The translations under genes and the position numbers were made by a program. The notes beneath the pieces were generated by a model that searched no databases, was not told the origin of the DNA, and was given only the letters and a program-made list of their open reading frames with translations. Of a stretch of 64,000 bases of DNA, positions 8,256 through 16,410 are shown one piece after another; positions within the stretch are counted from its first letter, which is position 1; each line of letters begins with the position of its first letter. This stretch comes from Roseateles subflavus (GTDB taxonomy: Bacteria > Pseudomonadota > Gammaproteobacteria > Burkholderiales > Burkholderiaceae_C), in the NCBI RefSeq assembly GCF_030285365.1, contig NZ_JASVDS010000003.1, positions 124,001 through 188,000 of the forward strand. Direction: 5' to 3'.

Positions 8256-8294
8256 ATAGTTGCTATTGACAACCTATGGGGAGCTTCCTATCGT
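8256..8294 (+). promoter_or_regulatory. Promoter and dyad upstream of the MarR gene
   Basis: A perfect -35 TTGACA (8266-8271) and a TATCGT -10 (8289-8294, four of six) are spaced by 17 nt. The -35 lies inside an imperfect dyad, ATAGTTG (8256-8262) with CAACCTAT (8270-8277), which would suit autorepression by the MarR protein. The sequence ATTGACAACCTATGG (8265-8279) also matches 13 of 15 bases of 6610-6624 at the arsR start. Confidence 0.55.
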
Positions 8295-8323
8295 GCGCTC
8301 AAGTCGTTGCTATACACACCCAC

Positions 8324-8839
8324 ATGCCTCAAGCATCCGCTCCCTCTCCGTCCAGCCCTGGCAGCCTGCTGCGCGAGGTGGCTCGCCTCTACACGCGGGC
8401 CCAGCGCGTGGTCGCGGACTGCTGCAGCACCACCAGCACCCAGTGCCACCTGTTGACCGAGCTGGCGCGCTCCGGGCCCTTGTCGCTGTCGGAGCTGGGC
8501 ACGCGGGTCAGCCTGGAGAAGAGCTGGGTGTCGCGCGCGGTGGAGGCCATGGCAGCGCGTGGCTGGGTGACCAAGGAGCCGAACCCGTCCGACGCAAGGA
8601 GCTGGCTCGTCACGCTCACCGCCGACGGCGTGCGCACCGTCCATGCGCTGAACCACACGCTCGACGCCCACGCGGACCAGTTGCTGGACCGCCTGGGTGA
8701 GCGCCAGCGCGCTGCCGTCGAGCAATCCCTGTTGCTGCTGCTTCAGGCCCTGCGGGAGGACCAGGCCGCCATGTGCTGCCTCCCGCCGCCCGAGGCCCAG
8801 GACGTCACGAACGTCAAGGACACACCCTCATGTTGTTGA
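8324..8839 (+). CDS. Cysteine-rich MarR-family regulator of the arsenic locus
   Basis: 171 residues with a MarR winged helix (recognition region around LGTRVSLEKSWVSRAVEAM, 58-76). It is unusual in its cysteines: C33-C34 and C41 in the dimerisation helix (DCCSTTSTQC), C151-C152 and C170-C171 at the end. Such vicinal thiols could sense arsenite or a related thiophilic compound, but this is inference. I chose the ATG at 8324 because the family starts close to this point and the predicted promoter lies just upstream; an in-frame ATG at 8276 would add 16 residues. The 3' end overlaps the start of the GNAT/FAD fusion gene by 10 nt, indicating translational coupling. Confidence 0.82.
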   Translation: MPQASAPSPSSPGSLLREVARLYTRAQRVVADCCSTTSTQCHLLTELARSGPLSLSELGTRVSLEKSWVSRAVEAMAARGWVTKEPNPSDARSWLVTLTADGVRTVHALNHTLDAHADQLLDRLGERQRAAVEQSLLLLLQALREDQAAMCCLPPPEAQDVTNVKDTPSCC

Positions 8840-10722
8840 ACCCACTCTCCCTGCGCCAGGCTGGCGCCTCCGACTGGCCCGCCATCGAAGCCCTGCTGCT
8901 GGCCAACAAGCTCCCCGTCGAAGGGGCACGCGAGCACCTCGCGACCTATGTGCTGGCCATTTCAAACGGCGACGTCGTCGGCTGTGCCGGCGCCGAGGTC
9001 TATGGCGCCGTGGCGCTGCTGCGCTCGGTGGCCGTGGCCCCGGGGCTGCACAAGAAGGGCATCGGCCGGCTGATGCTGCAGACGCTGCTGCAGCAGGCGC
9101 GCGCCCGGGACATCGCCTCGCTGCACCTGCTGACCGTCACCGCGCCGGAGTACTTCGCGCAGTTCGGCTTCAAGCGCGGCAGCCGGGAAGACGCGCCGGC
9201 GGCCCTCAAGGCCTCGGCCGAGTTCCAGGGCGCCTGCCCGGCCTGCGCCGCCTTCATGAGCCTGACCCTGCGTGAGCTGCCGAAGCGGGACGGCGATCTG
9301 CCGGTCGCGGTGCTCGGTGCGGGCCCGGTGGGACTGGCCGCGGCCGCCCAGCTGATCGAGCGCGGCCTGCCCTTCGTGGTGCTGGAAGCCGGTCGTGAGG
9401 TGGGCACCCATCTCCTGGACTACGGCCATGTGCGCCTGTTCTCCCCCTGGCGGTACAACGTCGACGCCAGCATGGCCCGGCTGCTGGCGCCGACCGGCTG
9501 GATGGCTCCGCCTGACGCCGAACTGCCGTTTGCGGCCGAGGTCGTCGAGCGCGTCCTGAAACCCTTCGCCGCACTGCCGGCGGTGGCCGGCGCCTTGCAG
9601 CTCGGGGCGCGTGTGACCGCCCTCAGCCGCGAGGGCTACGACAAGGTCAAGAGCACCGGGCGGGAGCAGGCCGCGTTTGTCGTGCGCTATGTGCAGGACG
9701 GGCGCGAGCGCAGCGTGCGTGCTCGTGCCGTCATCGATGCCACCGGCACCTGGCGCACGCCCAATCCCCTGGGCGCCCATGGCCTGCCAGCGCTCGGTGA
9801 AGCGGCGGCGGCGTCTCAGATCTTCTACGGCATCCCCGATGTGCTCGGCGCGCAGCGCCTGCGCTACACGGGCAGGCGGACCCTGGTGGTGGGCGCCGGG
9901 CACTCGGCCGCCAACGCCCTGCTATCCCTGGCCGAGCTGGCCCGGGAGGCCCCGGGCACCCGGCTGGCGTGGGCGGTGCGCTCGCCCTCGCTGCAACGCG
10001 TCTTCGGCGGTGGCAGTGCGGATGCGCTGCCTGCGCGCGGCGAGCTCGGCAGCGCGCTGCAGCGCCTGCGCGAGAACGCGGAGCTGGAGTTCTTCAGCGG
10101 CCTGCACATCACCGAGATCCGCCGGGAGGCGTCGGGCCAGCTGACCGTCCTGGGCACGGATGCGCAGCAGCGGCCCATCGAAGTGCCCGGCATCGACGAG
10201 ATCATCTGCGCCACCGGCCAGCGCCCCGACCTGCGCATCGGCAGCGAGCTGCGCCTCAAGCTCGATCCCTGGCTGGAGTCCACCGAGGCCCTGGGCCCGC
10301 TGATCGACCCGAACCTGCACAGCTGCGGCACCGTACGGCCCCATGGCCATCGGGAGCTGTCGCATCCGGAGCCGGGCTTTTACACCGTGGGCGTGAAGAG
10401 CTATGGCCGTGCGCCGACCTTCCTGATGGCCACGGGCTTCGAGCAGGCGCGCTCCGTCGTCGCTGCGCTGGCGGGTGACCTGGAGGCCGCCGACCGGGTC
10501 GAGCTGGACCTGCCGGAGACGGGCGTGTGCTCCCTCGGCGCCGACCATGCGGATGCCGGCAGCAGCGCCTGCTGCGGCGCCCCAGGCGAGACGAGGCCTG
10601 CCGCGGAGGCGCCTGCCGAGGTGGCCTCACCGCTCGCGATCACGGCCCCGGCCAGCGCGTCCTGCTGCGGCCCCCAGCCCGCACGGGACGCGGCAGCCCC
10701 TGCCTCCCGGTGCTGCGGCTGA
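8830..10722 (+). CDS. ArsN-like GNAT acetyltransferase fused to FAD/NAD(P)-dependent oxidoreductase with Cys-pair tail
   Basis: About 630 residues in three parts. Residues 1-147 form a GNAT domain; HKKGIG (74-79) is the acetyl-CoA loop, and the APEYFAQFGF and ACPACAAFM segments resemble the ArsN2-type acetyltransferases of arsenic operons. Residues about 155-560 form a flavoprotein with a Rossmann FAD motif GAGPVG (163-168), a second GAGHSA nucleotide motif and a late ATG motif (CATGQRPD). The final ~85 residues are Ala/Pro-rich with three CC pairs, ending RCCG. ArsN enzymes acetylate arsinothricin or phosphinothricin; the oxidoreductase substrate is unknown. The ATG at 8830 overlaps the marR stop, and the MFS gene follows after 2 nt, so these form one transcription unit. 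Confidence 0.82.
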   Translation: MLLNPLSLRQAGASDWPAIEALLLANKLPVEGAREHLATYVLAISNGDVVGCAGAEVYGAVALLRSVAVAPGLHKKGIGRLMLQTLLQQARARDIASLHLLTVTAPEYFAQFGFKRGSREDAPAALKASAEFQGACPACAAFMSLTLRELPKRDGDLPVAVLGAGPVGLAAAAQLIERGLPFVVLEAGREVGTHLLDYGHVRLFSPWRYNVDASMARLLAPTGWMAPPDAELPFAAEVVERVLKPFAALPAVAGALQLGARVTALSREGYDKVKSTGREQAAFVVRYVQDGRERSVRARAVIDATGTWRTPNPLGAHGLPALGEAAAASQIFYGIPDVLGAQRLRYTGRRTLVVGAGHSAANALLSLAELAREAPGTRLAWAVRSPSLQRVFGGGSADALPARGELGSALQRLRENAELEFFSGLHITEIRREASGQLTVLGTDAQQRPIEVPGIDEIICATGQRPDLRIGSELRLKLDPWLESTEALGPLIDPNLHSCGTVRPHGHRELSHPEPGFYTVGVKSYGRAPTFLMATGFEQARSVVAALAGDLEAADRVELDLPETGVCSLGADHADAGSSACCGAPGETRPAAEAPAEVASPLAITAPASASCCGPQPARDAAAPASRCCG

Positions 10723-10724
10723 GC

Positions 10725-11939
10725 ATGCGCCAGCGTCGCGCCACGACCGTCATGGCCCTGGGCCTGGCCCAGACCCTGGCCTGGGCCTCGTCCTACTACC
10801 TCCCGGCGATGCTGGCCCAGCCCATGGCCCGCTCGCTGGGGCTGGATGCGCCGGACGTCTTCGCGGCCTTCTCGGTGGCCCTGGTGGTGTCCGCGCTGGT
10901 CGGTCCGCGTGCCGGACGCATGATCGACCAGCAAGGCGGCCGGCGCGTGCTCGCGGGCACGAGCCTCCTCTTCGCGAGCGGCCTGGCCCTGATGGCGACG
11001 AGCACGGGCTTCACCAGCCTGCTGCTGGCCTGGGGGGTCATGGGCCTCGCGATGGGCAGCGGGCTGTACGAGGCCGCCTTCGCGACGCTGGTCCGGCTGC
11101 ATCGGCTGGAGTCCCGCCAGATGATCACCGGCATCACCCTCATCGCCGGCTTCGCCAGCACGGTGGGCTGGCCGCTGAGTGCCTGGCTGAGCGCGCAGTG
11201 GGGCTGGCGGGAGGCCTGCTGGACCTGGGCGGCGCTGCATGTGCTGGTGGGGCTGCCGCTGAACCTGAGCCTGCCGCGGGCCGAACCGGCACACGATGCG
11301 GCCGGACCAGGCCCAGGCTCGCGTCCGGGCGATTCGGGCGATTCGGGCGAGCCGGCGACCGCCACCGAGCCGGGCCTGGGCGCCGTGCTCGCGCTGTCCT
11401 TCGTGTTCGCCTCGACCTGGTTCACCAGCACCGCCATGGCCGCGCACTTCCCGCGCTTGCTCCAGGGCTTCGGGATCGGCGTGGCGGGTGCCGTGGGCAT
11501 TGCTGCACTGATCGGCCCCTCGCAGGTGGCCGCGCGCCTGTTCGAGTTCGGCTTCCTGCGCCGCGTGCATCCGCTGCTGTCGGCCCGCCTGGCCACGTTG
11601 GCGCATCCGCTCGGCGCCCTCGGGCTTCTGATCCTCGGCGGCCCGGCGGGGGCGGCCTTCGGCCTCCTGCATGGGGCAGGCAATGGCGTGCTGACCATCG
11701 CCAAGGGCACCCTGCCGCTGGTGATCTTTGGCGCGCAGGGCTACGGCCATCGGCAGGGTCTGTTGATGCTGCCGGCGCGCGTCGCCCAGGCCTTTGCGCC
11801 GTGGCTGTTCGGTCTCGCGCTGGACCGCTGGCAGGGGCAGGCCCTCTGGCTCACCGCCGCGCTGGGCCTGCTTGCCTTCGGGACGCTGATGCGGCTGGGG
11901 CGCCTGCAGACGACGCCGCCCGCGACCTCGGGTCCTTGA
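10725..11939 (+). CDS. MFS transporter of the arsenic locus
   Basis: About 404 residues with some twelve hydrophobic segments and the typical MFS layout (GPRAGRMIDQQGGRR in the 2-3 loop). A charged Gly/Asp-rich insert around residues 190-215 marks the central cytoplasmic loop. The ATG at 10725 is 2 nt after the fusion-gene stop, so the two proteins are probably co-translated. MFS proteins of several families (ArsJ, ArsK) export arsenicals; I infer that this one exports the product of the fusion enzyme or As(III) itself, but it could equally be a general drug exporter. It is the last gene of the rightward ars block. Confidence 0.78.
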   Translation: MRQRRATTVMALGLAQTLAWASSYYLPAMLAQPMARSLGLDAPDVFAAFSVALVVSALVGPRAGRMIDQQGGRRVLAGTSLLFASGLALMATSTGFTSLLLAWGVMGLAMGSGLYEAAFATLVRLHRLESRQMITGITLIAGFASTVGWPLSAWLSAQWGWREACWTWAALHVLVGLPLNLSLPRAEPAHDAAGPGPGSRPGDSGDSGEPATATEPGLGAVLALSFVFASTWFTSTAMAAHFPRLLQGFGIGVAGAVGIAALIGPSQVAARLFEFGFLRRVHPLLSARLATLAHPLGALGLLILGGPAGAAFGLLHGAGNGVLTIAKGTLPLVIFGAQGYGHRQGLLMLPARVAQAFAPWLFGLALDRWQGQALWLTAALGLLAFGTLMRLGRLQTTPPATSGP

Positions 11940-12185
11940 GGCCCAGGGACGCCGCCCTGCCGTCCCCGCGGGGTGAGAGGCCCGTGCTGATGGCGGCCCC
12001 GCCGGCTCGCTGCATCGCGAAGGCCCCCGCTCCGGCGGAGGGCCCCTCTGCGGGGCGTGGGCCCACAAGGCGGGCCCCACGGCGAGATCGCGCGGCGTGC
12101 CGCCAGGCCCAGGGGCCCCGCCGCCGCATAAAATCCCCGCGCTCCTCGTCTATTTGCGGGCCTCTCCCACGCCCGCCCCCACGTC

Positions 12186-12827
12186 ATGCCCAAAACTCCA
12201 CACAAGCCTTTCGTCATCGGTGTCGCGGGGGGCAGCGGCAGCGGCAAGTCGACGGTGACACGCCAGGTGCTGGCCGCCATCGGGTCGGAGAACGTGGCGG
12301 TGGTGATGCAGGATGACTACTACCGGGACCAGTCCCACATGCCGCCGGAGGACCGGCGCAAGCAGAACTACGATCATCCCGATGCCTTCGACTGGCCGCT
12401 GATGGCGCAGCATCTGGCCGCGCTGCGCAAGGGCGAGGCGATCGAGATGCCGGTGTATGACTTCGCGGCCGACAACCGCTCCAGCGAAACCATCACCGTG
12501 AAGCCCGCACCGGTGATCGTGGTCGAGGGCCTCTTCGCGCTGTACGACACCAAGCTGCGCAACATGATGTCGCTGAAGATCTATGTGGACACGGCCTCGG
12601 ACGTGCGCTTCATCCGGCGCCTGCAGCGCGACATCTCGGAGCGTGGCCGCAGCACCGAGTCGGTGGTGAACCAGTATCTGGACACCGTGCGCCCCATGCA
12701 CAAGCAGTTCATCGAGCCGACCAAGCGCAACGCCGACGTGATCCTGCCGCATGGCGCCAACGGCCCGGCGGTGGACATCATCACCACCAAGGTGAAGAGC
12801 CTGCTGCTCGACGATGCGCGCGGCTGA
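12186..12827 (+). CDS. udk: Uridine kinase
   Basis: 213 residues of the P-loop uridine/cytidine kinase family, which phosphorylates uridine and cytidine in pyrimidine salvage. The Walker A motif is GGSGSGKST (15-23), followed by MQDDYYRD with the catalytic Asp, the YDHPDAFDWPLM segment that contacts the nucleoside, and the lid motif RDISERGRS. Length agrees with E. coli Udk (213 residues). It stands alone between the ars block and truD, and converges with truD. Confidence 0.95.
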   Translation: MPKTPHKPFVIGVAGGSGSGKSTVTRQVLAAIGSENVAVVMQDDYYRDQSHMPPEDRRKQNYDHPDAFDWPLMAQHLAALRKGEAIEMPVYDFAADNRSSETITVKPAPVIVVEGLFALYDTKLRNMMSLKIYVDTASDVRFIRRLQRDISERGRSTESVVNQYLDTVRPMHKQFIEPTKRNADVILPHGANGPAVDIITTKVKSLLLDDARG

Positions 12828-12889
12828 GCGCGGGGCATCCCGATTCGCTGAACGGCTCCCCGCTCACGCCTGACCGTTCGCGACCCGCC

Positions 12890-13903
12890 TCACTCGGCCG
12901 CCGGCGGCTCGCCTTCCGTGTGCCGGTCCGGCTCCGTGGTGCGGAGGATCTCGTTCAGCACGGAGGTGGCGTAGTTGCCGGCGGGCAGCGAGAAGGTCAG
13001 CACCAGCTGCTGGGCTTGCGGCCATTCCCACGTCATGTCCGCCGGGCTTGCCACGAGGGCGCGGCGCTCCTGGTCCAGGCCGGCGTGCTCCATGCCGTCG
13101 CACAAGGTGGCGTGTCGCGCCGCCACGCCCATTTCCAGCGCCTGGGCCTCCTCGGTGGTGCTCACGCGGCCCCGGCCCCAGAGTGGACCGGTCGGCCGGC
13201 CGGCCTCGTCCATCACGTCGCCGGGCAAGGTCTGACCCCAGCGCCCCTGCTGGATGCGCAGCGCCAGCACCTCATTGAAGACGAAGGAGCGCACCGCGGA
13301 CAGGTAGATGCCCTTCTTCTTCGGATTGCGCACGCGGATCTCGCGCGCCAGCATGGCCCGGCCCTGTTCGACATTGCCGCCGTCGTGGCCGAAGCGCTGG
13401 GCGCCGAAGTAGTTGGGCACGCCTTGCGCCGCGATGGCCTGGAGATTGGCCTCGATGGCCTCGCGGTCCCCGGCCACGTCACGCAGCACGATGCGGAAGC
13501 GGTTGCCCTGCAGGTCACCGGGGCGCAGCTTCTTCACGTGGCGGCTCTGGCTCAGCACCTTGAACTCCGGGTGCTGCAGCTGGGTCAGGTCGGGCGTCTC
13601 GCCCTTGGGCAGATAGAGGCTGAACCACTGGCGGGTGATGGCGTAGCGGTCCTTGAGGCCGGCATAGCCGACATCCCACGGCTGCACGCCCGCGGCCGCG
13701 GCCAGCTGCTCGGCCACGAAGGCGGTATTGGCGCCGTTCTTCTCGACGTCCAGCCAGACGTGCTCGCCCGCGCCGGAGGGAAGCTGCAGCGGCAGCTCTG
13801 TGACGATGAAGTCCTCGTTGAGGAGCTTCAGGGTGGCGCTGGCGCCGCTGGCCGGGTAGGCATTGGGCCAGTGCGGCAAGGTCGTGTAGTGAGAATCGGT
13901 CAT
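12890..13903 (-). CDS. truD: tRNA pseudouridine(13) synthase TruD
   Basis: About 337 residues. The family motif GLKDRYAITRQ contains the catalytic Asp (D85), and GNRFRIVLRDV, NYFGAQRFG and SAVRSFVFNEVLALR match TruD throughout. It isomerises U13 in tRNA-Glu. I place the start at the ATG at 13903 (MTDSHYTTL); the longer frame upstream reads as non-coding Arg/Pro-rich sequence. The start codon overlaps by 4 nt (ATGA) the end of an uncertain upstream frame. No strong Shine-Dalgarno sequence is visible. Confidence 0.93.
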   Translation of the reverse strand: MTDSHYTTLPHWPNAYPASGASATLKLLNEDFIVTELPLQLPSGAGEHVWLDVEKNGANTAFVAEQLAAAAGVQPWDVGYAGLKDRYAITRQWFSLYLPKGETPDLTQLQHPEFKVLSQSRHVKKLRPGDLQGNRFRIVLRDVAGDREAIEANLQAIAAQGVPNYFGAQRFGHDGGNVEQGRAMLAREIRVRNPKKKGIYLSAVRSFVFNEVLALRIQQGRWGQTLPGDVMDEAGRPTGPLWGRGRVSTTEEAQALEMGVAARHATLCDGMEHAGLDQERRALVASPADMTWEWPQAQQLVLTFSLPAGNYATSVLNEILRTTEPDRHTEGEPPAAE

Positions 13904-14640
13904 GAGTGGGCTGACGGCGCCAGCTGGAGATGGGGACAGGCTGTCCATCCGACCAGGGGCCGGCCAGGCGGTGATTCTCGCCGACCCGCATCGCCACACG
14001 CAGAGCGCGACGGCCCTCCGACGCGGGGCGACGGCTTTGGCATGCCGACGCGGCTCAGGCGCGGGTCGCCATGCCCCGCCACGAGGCGGGCACGACCGTA
14101 CCTCGTGGGCCCCCGGTGCGTCCTTGGCGGACGAGGGGCCCCTGGCGGTGAGTCGGTGCCTCGACGGCCCCCCCGGTACAGGGCCGTGCCGATCGCCCAT
14201 GCGGCCAGCAACACGAAGAGGAGGGCCCGGTGGAGGAGGCGCTTCGATCGGCGGCGACCGTCGTGGCCGAGGCCCGTGCGGGGCTGCAGTGTCTGGAAGA
14301 GCCATTCACCGGCCATGGCAACGCCGCCGAGGGTCAGCGGCGCCAGGAGCCCTTGCCACCAGGCCAGACCAGGCGGCGCCTTGCGCGACAGCCGCTGGAC
14401 GGCCCTCGACAGGCCGCCAATGAGCAGCCCGTCGACGTAGGCAAGGCCTGCCAGGCAGATCGCAGCTTTCAGGGGAGGGCGCCGTGACAGGGGGGCGGCC
14501 CGTCTGAATGCGGGATGTTGGGGGCGAGTGTCGATCGGTGATTCGCCCTGCCGAGCCGAGGCGCGCGGGGGCGGGCGTTCACACGCGATGTTCAGGTGCC
14601 CGGGCTGGGTTCGCCAAGCCGGGGTCCTGAGGGGCGGCAT
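13900..14640 (-). CDS. Possible small membrane protein upstream of truD
   Basis: An open frame that ends in an ATGA overlap with truD. Its middle third has two or three hydrophobic stretches (around LKAAICLAGLAYVDGLLIGG, LTLGGVAMAGEWLF and ALLFVLLAAWAIGTALY) separated by basic loops, which looks like a real membrane protein. The N- and C-terminal parts are Arg/Pro-rich and look like chance translation. No family recognised and the start is arbitrary. It could be a genuine short gene whose ends I have wrong, or a chance frame. The remainder of the 783-base stretch between truD and czcI shows no other gene. Confidence 0.3.
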   Translation of the reverse strand: MPPLRTPAWRTQPGHLNIACERPPPRASARQGESPIDTRPQHPAFRRAAPLSRRPPLKAAICLAGLAYVDGLLIGGLSRAVQRLSRKAPPGLAWWQGLLAPLTLGGVAMAGEWLFQTLQPRTGLGHDGRRRSKRLLHRALLFVLLAAWAIGTALYRGGRRGTDSPPGAPRPPRTHRGPTRYGRARLVAGHGDPRLSRVGMPKPSPRVGGPSRSACGDAGRRESPPGRPLVGWTACPHLQLAPSAHS

Positions 14641-14686
14641 GTTGCCATCCGGCGGCCACCGCGGCTCCGGTGATAATCTCGCCGAC

Positions 14687-15031
14687 ATGAAGCGCCTGCT
14701 CGCCCTCCTCATTGCCGTGCTGCTGCCACTCCAGCTCTCCTGGGCCGTGGCCGCGACGTACTGCGAGCATGAGACGACGGCGCAGGGCGCGCAGCACTTC
14801 GGACATCACGCGCATGTCCATGCGGATGCCAAGCCGGCCGGGCTCGGCAAGCTGGCCGCGGACCTGGACTGCAGCTTCTGCCATGCAGGCTCGGTGGCTT
14901 CCTTGCCCGGGCTGGAGGCGCCGCCGCTGGCAGCGCTTCGTGCCGACGTGCCCCGATCCCTCGGGGACGCCAAACGTCCCTCAGCGCCACAGCGCACGCC
15001 CGATCGCCCTCAGTGGCCGCGTCTCGCCTAG
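14687..15031 (+). CDS. czcI: CzcI-like periplasmic protein heading the czc operon
   Basis: 114 residues. A signal peptide (MKRLLALLIAVLLPLQLSWA) is followed by ATYCEHE, a His-rich stretch (HFGHHAHVHAD) and a CSFCHAG motif, the pattern of the small CzcI proteins found in front of czcCBA in beta-proteobacteria. These are thought to modulate induction of the efflux system by Zn, Co or Cd, but the mechanism is not settled. The czcC gene begins 69 nt downstream, and the four genes run in one direction with short gaps. Confidence 0.8.
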   Translation: MKRLLALLIAVLLPLQLSWAVAATYCEHETTAQGAQHFGHHAHVHADAKPAGLGKLAADLDCSFCHAGSVASLPGLEAPPLAALRADVPRSLGDAKRPSAPQRTPDRPQWPRLA

Positions 15032-15100
15032 CCGGCGAGACGTCTGAAACTCCCGTCATGCCGTCTCGCCGAATCCCGAGGTTTCAACCGATGAGATTCG

Positions 15101-16399
15101 ATGAGCAGACTCCTATGGCCGCTCGGGCTGGCGGCCGCCATGCACAGCCCTGTCCCGGCGTGGGCACAAACGCCCGCGCCCCTTTCCACTTCCACTTCCA
15201 CTTCCACTTCCACTTCAACCACCACGCCGGCTGACGCTGCCCCCGCGGCGCCTGCGACCTCACCCCTGACGCTCGAGCAGGCGCTCTCGCAGGCCCTCGC
15301 GCGAAGTCCGGCCCTGGCCGCGGCCTCGCGCCAGGTCGAGGCGGCCCGGGCCGCGGCGCAGCAGGCCGGCGCGTGGCGCAATCCGGAGCTCAGCGTCACC
15401 GTCGAGGACGCCCGCAGCGAGGCGCGGACGACCACGGTGATGGTCGGCGTGCCGCTGGAGCTCGGCGGCAAACGTCAAGCGCGGCTCACGGCGGCAGCGC
15501 GGGCCGTCGGCTTGGCCGAGGCCGAGCTGCGGCGCGCGCGTGCCGAGCTGCGCGCCGGCGTCGCCCAGGCCTTCTTCGCGGCGCTGGTGGCGCAGGAGCG
15601 CCTGACGCTGGCCGACGGCGCGGTCGGCATCGCGGCGCGGGCGGCCGAAGCGGCAGGCCGGCGCGTGGCCGCCGGCAAGGTGTCGCCCGTCGAGGCCACG
15701 CGGGCCCGGGTGGATCTTGCGCAGGCCCGGCTGGAGCGGGCCGAGGCCCAGGGCGAGCTGCGAATGGCGCACCACGCGCTGGCCGCGCTCCTGGGCGATG
15801 TGGCGCCCGCCTTTGGGCGCGTCCAGGGCGAGGCCCGGGCGTGGCCCGAGCGGCCGGGATTCGAGGCGCTGTCCGCGCAGATCGACGAGGCGCCCGCCCT
15901 GATGGCGGCCCAGGCCGAGGTCGATCGGCGCGTGGCGCTCGTGGCGGTCGAGCGCAGCAAGGCAAGCCCGGACGTGATGCTCAGCCTCGGCAGCAAGCGT
16001 GACGCCTCCACGGGGCGCTCGCAGGCCGTGCTCGGCCTGGCCTTGCCGCTGCCACTGTTCGATCGCAACCAGGGCAGCGTCGTCGAGGCCTCCCGCCTGG
16101 CCGATCAGGCCCGGGACGAGCAGCAGCTCGCGCGGCTGAAGCTGCTGGCCGAGCTGCAGGAGGCCTCGACCCGGCTGACCGGCGCCCAGGCCGCGCTGCA
16201 GGCGCTGCAGGACACGGTGCTGCCCGCCGCGCAGGAAGCCCATGACGCCGCCAGCCGAGGCTTCGAGGCGGGCAAGTTCGGCTTCCTCGAGGTCCTCGAC
16301 GCCCAGCGCACGCTGCTCCAGGCACGTGCGCGCTACCTGAACACCCTGGCCGCCGCGCATCAGGCCGCGGCCACCCTGGACCGGATCACCGGCCGTTGA
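15101..16399 (+). CDS. czcC: Outer-membrane efflux protein CzcC (TolC family)
   Basis: 432 residues. After a signal peptide ending near PAWAQ comes a short Ser-Thr repeat (see the separate repeat entry), then a TolC-family body with two long alpha-helical hairpins rich in Ala, Arg and Glu (LTLEQALSQALARSPAL at the start; FEAGKFGFLEVLDAQRTLLQAR near the end, the canonical family signature). It is the outer-membrane channel of the tripartite CzcCBA heavy-metal exporter. czcB follows after 11 nt. Confidence 0.92.
   Translation: MSRLLWPLGLAAAMHSPVPAWAQTPAPLSTSTSTSTSTSTTTPADAAPAAPATSPLTLEQALSQALARSPALAAASRQVEAARAAAQQAGAWRNPELSVTVEDARSEARTTTVMVGVPLELGGKRQARLTAAARAVGLAEAELRRARAELRAGVAQAFFAALVAQERLTLADGAVGIAARAAEAAGRRVAAGKVSPVEATRARVDLAQARLERAEAQGELRMAHHALAALLGDVAPAFGRVQGEARAWPERPGFEALSAQIDEAPALMAAQAEVDRRVALVAVERSKASPDVMLSLGSKRDASTGRSQAVLGLALPLPLFDRNQGSVVEASRLADQARDEQQLARLKLLAELQEASTRLTGAQAALQALQDTVLPAAQEAHDAASRGFEAGKFGFLEVLDAQRTLLQARARYLNTLAAAHQAAATLDRITGR
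15184..15214 (+). repeat. Hexanucleotide tandem repeat inside czcC
   Basis: Five exact copies of TTCCAC (15184-15213) followed by one degenerate copy. The six-base period keeps the frame and encodes a Ser-Thr dipeptide repeat just after the signal peptide cleavage region of CzcC. Confidence 0.9.
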
Positions 16400-16410
16400 A
16401 GGGAACACCC

